A DNA stretch of 5,710 nucleotides from positions 1 to 5,710 of the forward strand of contig CALDPJ010000214.1 in assembly GCA_937911795.1 (NCBI GenBank), written 5' to 3'. The position numbers and the translations under genes were made by a program. This document shows positions 1-3,754 of this stretch, piece after piece. A model generated the notes under the pieces. That model had not been told where the DNA came from. It was given only the letters and a program-made list of their open reading frames with translations, and did not search any database. This DNA is from an uncultured Flavobacteriales bacterium (GTDB lineage Bacteria; Bacteroidota; Bacteroidia; Flavobacteriales_D; SKUL01). The first letter of the stretch is position 1. Each line of letters begins with the position of its first letter.

Positions 1-53
1 AACAGTTTGGAGTAATAAATCAGAAATTCGAAAAAGTCACTCGCCAACCTTGA
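1..53 (+). CDS. 3' end of a nucleotidyltransferase paralog (partial)
   Basis: The window opens inside a reading frame whose last residues read QFGVINQKFEKVTRQP before TGA at 51-53. The intact-frame nucleotidyltransferase downstream ends QFGVINQKFDEITRQL, so 12 of 16 residues match and the differences are mostly conservative. This is therefore the C-terminus of a close paralog of the AbiEii-like protein at 959-1650. No catalytic part is visible. By inference, a second copy of the HTH/nucleotidyltransferase unit lies just upstream of the window. The similarity continues past the stop codon, so a DNA segment was duplicated rather than only a protein domain. The frame and homology are clear; whether the upstream copy is intact cannot be seen. 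Confidence 0.75.
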   Translation, partial: QFGVINQKFEKVTRQP

Positions 54-299
54 TAGACTCGATCACGGGGTTAGCCCGTTTTAATTTCGTCAGCGCTGCA
101 ATCATTCTCCAATAATACCCATTTCCATTACAAGTTCCGGTTGTTCCTCACCGGCAAGCGCATTTAGCTTATGCCGCAAATGTATACCCACACGATGCAG
201 GTTCTCAATTAGCGAATCAAGAATCCCTTCGGCCTCCGCTAAATTCCGTATCGGAATACGGAATATTTTGACAGGGTAAGTTGTCAGTACGTCGATCAT
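37..299 (-). pseudogene. Degraded convergent gene of unknown function
   Basis: On the minus strand a protein-like frame runs from an ATG at 299 to a TGA at 102-104. Residues such as KIFRIPIRNLAEAEGILDSL and HRVGIHLRHKLNALAGEEQP look helical and charged. The frame stays open upstream to 437, but that part overlaps palindromic promoter DNA. At 103-105 an ATG overlaps the stop (ATGA) and opens a 22-residue frame ending KRANPVIESIKVGE at a stop at 37-39. The second duplicate (1634-1716) encodes a similar ending in shifted frames (IEALTKL, then RAIPMVESIKAGE). Two extra bases here relative to copy 2 would explain the break. I infer one ancestral gene convergent with the nucleotidyltransferase, overlapping its 3' end by about 17 bases, now frameshifted. 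Family not recognised. Confidence 0.4.
65..82 (+). terminator. Possible short intrinsic terminator after the paralog
   Basis: ACGGG (65-69), a five-base loop, and CCCGT (75-79) form a perfect 5-bp stem. It runs directly into TTTTAATTT and begins 12 bases after the stop codon at 51-53. The position suits a rho-independent terminator for the upstream paralog, although the stem is short. In the second copy (around 1665-1675) the stem is reduced to GGG/CCC and the T-run is shorter, so that copy may terminate less well. The hairpin overlaps the minus-strand gene remnant. Confidence 0.35.
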
Positions 300-350
300 T
301 CCTACAATCGGCCCACATAACGCTTCAATTCTCGCTGATTGAAAAATGGA

Positions 351-369
351 ATATCGCGTATCGCGATAT
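351..369. promoter_or_regulatory. Palindromic operator-like site 1
   Basis: ATATCGCG-TAT-CGCGATAT is a perfect 8-bp inverted repeat with a 3-base spacer. The right half also contains the perfect palindrome TATCGCGATA (359-368). It lies about 75-90 bases before the HTH gene start at 444, upstream of the candidate promoter. The 11-mer TATCGCGATAT recurs with one change at 424-434. The site suits a dimeric regulator, and the winged-helix product of the next gene is the obvious candidate. That assignment is inference. Confidence 0.5.
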
Positions 370-390
370 GCGATGAAAAATCTCAAAGTA

Positions 391-421
391 TTGTAAAACA
401 AGAAGTATATGCTTATTATTG
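391..421 (+). promoter_or_regulatory. Candidate Bacteroidetes-type promoter of the HTH/nucleotidyltransferase operon
   Basis: A TTG at 391-393 is followed after 20 bases by TATTATTG (414-421). This is one mismatch from the Bacteroidetes -7 consensus TAnnTTTG, and TTG matches the core of the -33 element. The -7 candidate touches operator-like site 2, so a bound repressor could block it. The consensus is weak and AT-rich DNA gives such matches by chance. Confidence 0.3.
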
Positions 422-435
422 CATATCGCAATATC
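421..435. promoter_or_regulatory. Operator-like site 2, next to the HTH gene start
   Basis: The sequence GCATATCGCAATATC lies 9 bases before the ATG at 444. It contains TATCGCAATAT, a 10/11 match to site 1, and ATATCGCAATAT is itself a near-palindrome. GCATATCGC (421-429) is the exact reverse complement of GCGATATGC at 363-371. Two related sites about 65 bases apart bracketing a candidate promoter are what negative autoregulation by the HTH protein would look like. Confidence 0.45.
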
Positions 436-443
436 AAATAGCT

Positions 444-962
444 ATGAATAAAAAAGCCATTCCCGTTATGCGGCCTCAGGATGTGGTAGTCCTGCTAAAA
501 CTTGTACAGGTTCAAGGTACATCCTGGACACAATTATCGCTGTCCCGGGATTTGTTCATGAGCCAATCGGAGATCAGCGCGTCGATTGCCAGGTCCTCAT
601 ATGGTCGATTGATTTTTGATAAAGGAAACGTGGTGCAGCGCCAGGCATTGGTGGATTTTATCCAATTTGGGTTGCCTTATGTGTTTCCTCAGCAACCAGG
701 TAAGGTGCAACGCGGGTTTCCCACAGCGCATAGCGCCGCACCTCTTTCAGAGGAGATAGTGAGTGATGAAAAATATGTTTGGCCATCCGTCAAAGGGACG
801 GCCAGAGGTCACTCAATTTTGCCCCTCTATCCATCTGTTGTGCAGTTCATACCTTCAGATCCTCAGCTGTATGAGTCGCTGGCACTGGTAGATGCGGTTA
901 GAGTTGGGCGTGCCCGTGAGCGCAATCTGTCCATGGAAATACTCAAAAGCCGGTTGATGTGA
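444..962 (+). CDS. Winged-helix DNA-binding protein, probable antitoxin/regulator partner of the nucleotidyltransferase
   Basis: The product is 172 aa and soluble, with no signal peptide or membrane segment. Residues about 12-58 look like a winged helix-turn-helix, with MSQSEISASIARS (39-51) as the likely recognition helix. The rest contains motifs I associate with an uncharacterised family found beside AbiEii-like nucleotidyltransferases: GLPYVFPQQPG, GFPTAHSAAPL, PLYPSV and an Arg-rich ALVDAVRVGRARERN (147-161). I chose ATG 444 because the in-frame extension to 339 runs through the palindromic promoter DNA and adds 35 unlikely residues. The stop (960-962) overlaps the next gene's GTG start as GTGA, implying translational coupling. 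By analogy with AbiEi/AbiEii it may repress its own operon and counter the nucleotidyltransferase, which is inference. It could instead be an ordinary transcriptional regulator. Confidence 0.8.
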   Translation: MNKKAIPVMRPQDVVVLLKLVQVQGTSWTQLSLSRDLFMSQSEISASIARSSYGRLIFDKGNVVQRQALVDFIQFGLPYVFPQQPGKVQRGFPTAHSAAPLSEEIVSDEKYVWPSVKGTARGHSILPLYPSVVQFIPSDPQLYESLALVDAVRVGRARERNLSMEILKSRLM

Positions 963-1650
963 AAAACACATTGATCTATCGCTTAGCAACAGTGAAAGTG
1001 GCCAAAGCCCTCGGAGACCTATGTGAAGAAGTGGTGTTTGTGGGTGGAGCGATGGTAAGTCTGTACATTGATGACCCCCAAGCCGAAGATATTCGTCCTA
1101 CAAAAGATATTGATCTCACCTTTAAAATTACCACCCTCGGAGAATTGGAGCGTATTCGTACTCTGCTCAATCAACGGGGTTTACAGAAGCCGCTGACTCT
1201 AGAGTGATTTGTCGTTTTAAATATGATGATTTGTTGGTTGATGTTATGTCCACAAAGGGAATAGGATGGGCTCCAGGAAATCAATGGTTTTTGAATGGAT
1301 TCGACCAGGCTATTCCTGTTGTTCTGGAAGGTGTTAGAATCAAAATATTGCCACTTCCATATTTTCTCGCGGCCAAGTTTGATGCATTTTTTGACAGAGG
1401 TAGTATGGACGCGTATGCAAGTAAGGATTTGGAGGATTTGGTATATCTCTTTATTCATACTTCAGATATCGTGCATCAAATATTAAACGCACCTGAAGAT
1501 GTTCGACAATATTTAAAGGAAGCTGTACATCGATTGTTGAATGATGCTACTGCAATGGGTGCTATTCCGGGGCATTTGTTTTATGAAAACGCAGAGGAAC
1601 AGTTTGGGGTAATAAATCAGAAATTCGATGAAATCACTCGCCAGCTTTGA
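959..1650 (+). pseudogene. AbiEii/AbiGii-type nucleotidyltransferase, split by a -1 frame change
   Basis: Two overlapping frames (959-1207 and 1204-1650) together make one 230-aa minimal nucleotidyltransferase. The first part begins at a GTG overlapping the HTH stop. It holds the catalytic signature GGA (residues 29-31) followed by KDIDLTF, with metal-binding Asp50 and Asp52. The second part carries the family's later motifs VICRFKYDDLLVDVM, PYFLAAKFDAFFDRG, SKDLEDLVYL and IPGHLF. The second frame read upstream of 1204 continues sensibly as GFTEAADSRVICRF, so the true junction is near 1177-1183 and not at the GTG at 1204. There the zero frame is CGG GGT TTA, and one extra G or a -1 slip on G_GGT_TTA restores the full protein. 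Such enzymes transfer nucleotides to RNA or protein and serve as toxins or resistance factors. The substrate here is unknown. I label it pseudogene provisionally; it may be a sequence error or a programmed frameshift. Confidence 0.8.
1177..1183 (+). promoter_or_regulatory. Slippery heptamer G_GGT_TTA at the frame junction
   Basis: In the zero frame of the first part (codons CGG GGT TTA) the bases GGGTTTA form an exact X_XXY_YYZ -1 frameshift heptamer. The same heptamer is known from the yeast L-A virus. Slipping back one base makes ACA (1183-1185) the next codon and joins RGL to TEAADSRVICRF, the expected family continuation. Downstream, ACTCTAGAGT (1196-1205) is a perfect palindrome but can form only a weak hairpin. 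I see no strong stimulatory stem and no Shine-Dalgarno-like stimulator at the usual distance. The alternative is a one-base deletion in the G-run (1176-1179). Confidence 0.4.
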
Positions 1651-1719
1651 TAGACTCGACCATAGGGATAGCCCGCTTAATTTCGTCAGTGCTTCAATCA
1701 TCCCCGCTAATACCATTTC
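1598..1719 (+). repeat. Segmental duplication, copy 2
   Basis: This is the second copy of the segment at 1-125. It covers the last 17 codons of the nucleotidyltransferase and about 70 bases after its stop. Relative to copy 1 it lacks two bases near 1704-1712 and one A near 1670. Confidence 0.85.
1634..1716 (-). pseudogene. Remnant of the convergent gene, 3' end only
   Basis: The minus strand here encodes MVLAGMIEALTKL, then, after a one-base frame change near 1669, RAIPMVESIKAGE and a stop at 1634-1636. This matches the ending of the remnant at 37-299 (ALTKL ... RANPVIESIKVGE). No similarity to the rest of that gene is found above 1720. It overlaps the nucleotidyltransferase 3' end in the convergent direction, as in the other copy. 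The function is unknown. The feature rests on shared peptide sequence between two duplicated DNA segments. Confidence 0.4.
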
Positions 1720-2270
1720 GTGTTATTGCCAAATCCTTCGGGACCAAATTCCGAAACAGCGTCTCGGAAATCTAAATCGTCAAAACGAAATGTGATCGGA
1801 GTGACAACAATATTTTCATATCGTATTCTGAGTTGAAATAAACCTGATGGCCCCAAATAGAATTCCGCATTCAGCGCACTTTACCCAAGGCATTGTCACA
1901 TCATTTCATCACCACATTAGCACACACCACTCATAATTCGAGCATTCGTAATTCGTAATTGCCTCACTTACTTAAGATAAACCAAGTTCGCTAATGACCA
2001 CATTCACTCATCACAACATCATTTCATCAAACCATCATCACATTAATCCATCATACAACCCAAGAACCAGCACGCTGAGACTCTTCTCTGCGATCAGAGT
2101 GACAACAGTATTTTTCAAATCATATTCTGAATTGAAATAAACCTGTTGGCCCGAAATAGGATTCCGCATTCAGCGTACTTTACCCAAGGCATTATCACAT
2201 CATTTCATCATCACATTAACTCACACCACCTGAGCTCATCACAACATCATCTCATCGAACCATCATCACA
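1651..2270. other. Intergenic region without a convincing intact gene
   Basis: These 620 bases separate the plus-strand nucleotidyltransferase from the convergent ATPase gene. They contain the tail of the segmental duplication, the small gene remnant, and both copies of a long direct repeat. A minus-strand stop-to-stop frame at 1707-1880 (57 residues, no start codon, containing PITFRFDDLDFRDAVSEFG) looks protein-like. Its counterpart in the second repeat copy is interrupted after 19 codons. I see no tRNA and no strong terminator. The bases 1931-2006 include a short tandem ATTCGTA-ATTCGTA and are absent from the second repeat copy. Confidence 0.6.
1794..2054. repeat. Long direct repeat, copy A (with 76-base insertion)
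   Basis: Positions 1794-1930 match 2092-2229 at about 90% identity by eye, and 2007-2054 match 2235-2282 with three differences. Between these blocks copy A has 76 bases (1931-2006) where copy B has only five. The repeat is rich in CATCATT/CATCATCAC triplet-like strings and contains no complete open frame shared by both copies. Such dispersed intergenic repeats are common in Bacteroidota. I see no transposase and no terminal inverted repeats. Confidence 0.85.
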
Positions 2271-2282
2271 TTAGTCCATCAT
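2092..2282. repeat. Long direct repeat, copy B, running into the ATPase 3' end
   Basis: This is the second copy of the repeat at 1794-2054, without the 76-base insertion. Its last 12 bases are the final three codons and stop (Met-Met-Asp-TAA, minus strand, 2271-2282) of the ATPase gene. Copy A carries the same Met-Met-Asp-TAA string at 2043-2054 with no gene attached. The C-terminal tip of the ATPase is thus supplied by, or shared with, the repeat. Confidence 0.8.
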
Positions 2283-3569
2283 CCAATGCGGAAATGCATA
2301 AAGCGGAATATTCGTCAACCAGTCCTCCTCGCGATAGCCGGAAAGGGAAGTGCGATAGCAGTGTACGTCCGTATACTTTTCGTGAAAAACCTGAAGGGAC
2401 TTGCTTTGTAGATTTTCTGCAGCCTTTACCTCAAGCGGATGGAGCACTCCCTGTGTTTCGAAAAGGAAATCGACCTCTGCCTGACCGCTGTCGTTGGTCC
2501 AGTAAAAGGGTGTTCCTACTCCCGTTCCAACTAGCTGCTGGACGACAAATTGCTCGGTGAGTGCGCCTTTAAATTCGCGGAAAAGTTTGTTGCCATCCAG
2601 TATAACCCGCGCATCCAGTTCCGCCAGGGCAGCCAGTAATCCCACGTCGTGAAAAAAGAGTTTAAAATGTTTGGTATCCGCATAGGCTTTGATGGGCAGA
2701 TGAACAGCGGAGGTGCGATAAATGGCGTGCACCAATCCGTAATTCGTCAACCACTCAATCGCTGATTCATATTCACGGGCGCGGGCGCCGGTGCGGATTA
2801 ATCCGTACACAAACTTTTTGTTTTGTTTTGCCAATTGAGCCACAAATGTGTTCCAGACCTGCCGGATGCGCGGAATAATTTCCTTTGGAGCATGTTTGGA
2901 AAAGTCGCGCTCATATGCCTCCAGAATTTGAAGCTGAACGTCCCGGACATCTTGTAAAGATTGTGTTTGAGTATAGGTGTTAACCGCTTCTGGCATACCT
3001 CCCACGAAATAATAAGTCTTCAGCAGTGCCACGATCCGGTCGTGAAACACGGATAACAGATCCGTCTCTTTGTCTGAAATGAGCTGGCTTAATTTTTCCT
3101 CGCCAACAGCTTGCAGGAACTCTACAAAATTCATGGGGTGAATGTGCTTCAATTCTACTTTCCCCACGGGGAATGAAGTGGTGGTTTTGCTTCCCACGCC
3201 CAAAAGTGATCCGGCAGCAACCAGATGAAGGTTGGGTAACTCCTCCTGAAAGTATTTAAGCGCGGTTAGACCTCCGACGGCTTCCTGAATTTCGTCCAGG
3301 ATGATTAGCGTTTGGCCCATTTCAATCTTTTTACCAGAGAAAACTTCAAGGGCAGACACAATTCTTTGCGGATTATAATCATCCTCAAATATTGTTGCCA
3401 TCGATTTCTCGCGCTCAAAGTTTAGGTAAATTACCTGTGCAAAATGGTCTTCGCCAAGTTGTTTCATCAACCATGTTTTGCCGACCTGGCGCGGCCCGAT
3501 CAACACCAACGGTTTTCGGTTTTTCTTCTTCACCCAAGCCACTAAAGAAGTCTGAATACTTCGTTTCAT
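2271..3569 (-). CDS. AAA+ ATPase with DUF4143 C-terminal domain
   Basis: This is a complete 432-aa cytoplasmic protein. The N-terminal P-loop domain has Walker A GPRQVGKT (25-32), Walker B TLIILDEIQ (87-95) and a sensor-like LVAAGSLLG (116-124). The middle contains FVGGMPEAV (188-196), characteristic of this family. The C-terminal DUF4143 region has a PD-(D/E)XK-like core: AEVDFLF (364-370) and HPLEVKAAE (377-385), with Glu365, Asp367, Glu380 and Lys382 as likely catalytic or metal-binding residues. The length is usual for the family (about 380-450 aa), and all key residues are present, so it is probably functional. These ATPases are widespread and often horizontally moved, but their cellular role is unsettled. 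A nucleic-acid-acting or defence role is inference. It starts at ATG 3567-3569, right after 32-base-period repeats, and ends inside a long direct repeat. It is monocistronic here, with a terminator separating it from the upstream gene. Confidence 0.93.
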   Translation of the reverse strand: MKRSIQTSLVAWVKKKNRKPLVLIGPRQVGKTWLMKQLGEDHFAQVIYLNFEREKSMATIFEDDYNPQRIVSALEVFSGKKIEMGQTLIILDEIQEAVGGLTALKYFQEELPNLHLVAAGSLLGVGSKTTTSFPVGKVELKHIHPMNFVEFLQAVGEEKLSQLISDKETDLLSVFHDRIVALLKTYYFVGGMPEAVNTYTQTQSLQDVRDVQLQILEAYERDFSKHAPKEIIPRIRQVWNTFVAQLAKQNKKFVYGLIRTGARAREYESAIEWLTNYGLVHAIYRTSAVHLPIKAYADTKHFKLFFHDVGLLAALAELDARVILDGNKLFREFKGALTEQFVVQQLVGTGVGTPFYWTNDSGQAEVDFLFETQGVLHPLEVKAAENLQSKSLQVFHEKYTDVHCYRTSLSGYREEDWLTNIPLYAFPHWMMD

Positions 3570-3581
3570 TCTACAAGTTTA

Positions 3582-3677
3582 CACTTTTTCGTACGACTTT
3601 TCGTCATTGATACCACTTTTTCGTACGACTTTTTGTAACTCTTGCCACTTTTTGGCAGGACTTTGCACCTCAAAAAC
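3582..3677 (-). promoter_or_regulatory. Three direct repeats of exact 32-base period upstream of the ATPase
   Basis: CACTTTTT begins at 3582, 3614 and 3646. In the first two units it is followed by CGTACGACTTTT, so 20 bases are identical. The third reads GGCAGGACTTTG and is degenerate. CGTACG is itself a palindrome. The period is exactly 32, about three DNA turns, so bound proteins would sit on one face of the helix. The array starts 12 bases before the ATPase start codon and fills its promoter region. An iteron-like operator or activator array for the ATPase gene is the natural reading. The binding protein is unknown. Confidence 0.6.
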
Positions 3678-3728
3678 TAAAAAACTGTGCAAATTGAAAA
3701 TGCTGCTTTCAACTTGCACGGCTTTTTT
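3671..3728 (-). terminator. Bidirectional intrinsic terminator
   Basis: GTGCAAATTGAAA (3687-3699), a 7-base loop, and TTTCAACTTGCAC (3707-3719) form a 13-bp stem with one mismatch, extendable at the base by a G-T and a C-G pair. On the minus strand the stem is followed by AGTTTTTTAGTTTTT (complement of 3671-3685). On the plus strand it is followed by GCTTTTTT (3721-3728). It lies about 35 bases after the stop of the secreted-protein gene (3755-3757), so it most likely ends that transcript and insulates the ATPase promoter. Confidence 0.75.
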
Positions 3729-3754
3729 AAATCTCATCACTCCTATCTTCGAAT

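Larger units (their letters stand above)
1..125 (+). repeat. Segmental duplication, copy 1
   Basis: This segment aligns with 1598-1719 at roughly 80-85% identity by eye. It covers the last codons of the nucleotidyltransferase and about 70 bases after its stop. The copies differ by short indels: two extra bases near 106-118 and one extra A near 82-84 in this copy. Similarity fades after the shared 'gaaatgg' on the minus strand. This is a directly visible tandem duplication about 1.6 kb apart. Confidence 0.85.

Noticed and set aside
339..443. Longer N-terminus for the HTH protein from the ATG at 339
   Set aside because: The 35 extra residues are encoded by palindromic promoter DNA, and the 444 start gives a protein that begins directly before the conserved PQDVVVLLKL region.
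1204..1650. Separate gene starting at the GTG that overlaps the upstream TGA (GTGA)
   Set aside because: The overlap looks like translational coupling, but the frame carries family-like sequence (GFTEAADSR) upstream of this GTG, so it is the second half of a split gene.
1513..1716. Minus-strand 67-aa open frame as a complete gene
   Set aside because: Only its first part reflects the convergent gene remnant. After the one-base indel it runs antisense through the nucleotidyltransferase C-terminus in the wrong frame.
1794..2282. Insertion sequence or transposon
   Set aside because: No transposase frame, no terminal inverted repeats and no target-site duplication could be seen; it is reported only as a repeat.
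2294..2560. Plus-strand 88-aa open frame
   Set aside because: It is antisense to the DUF4143 nuclease-like region of the ATPase, with no motif of its own.
3582..3677. CRISPR array from the regularly spaced 32-base repeats
   Set aside because: Only three units, about 12 variable bases between 20-base repeats, a degenerate third unit and no cas genes; the position in a promoter points to regulation.
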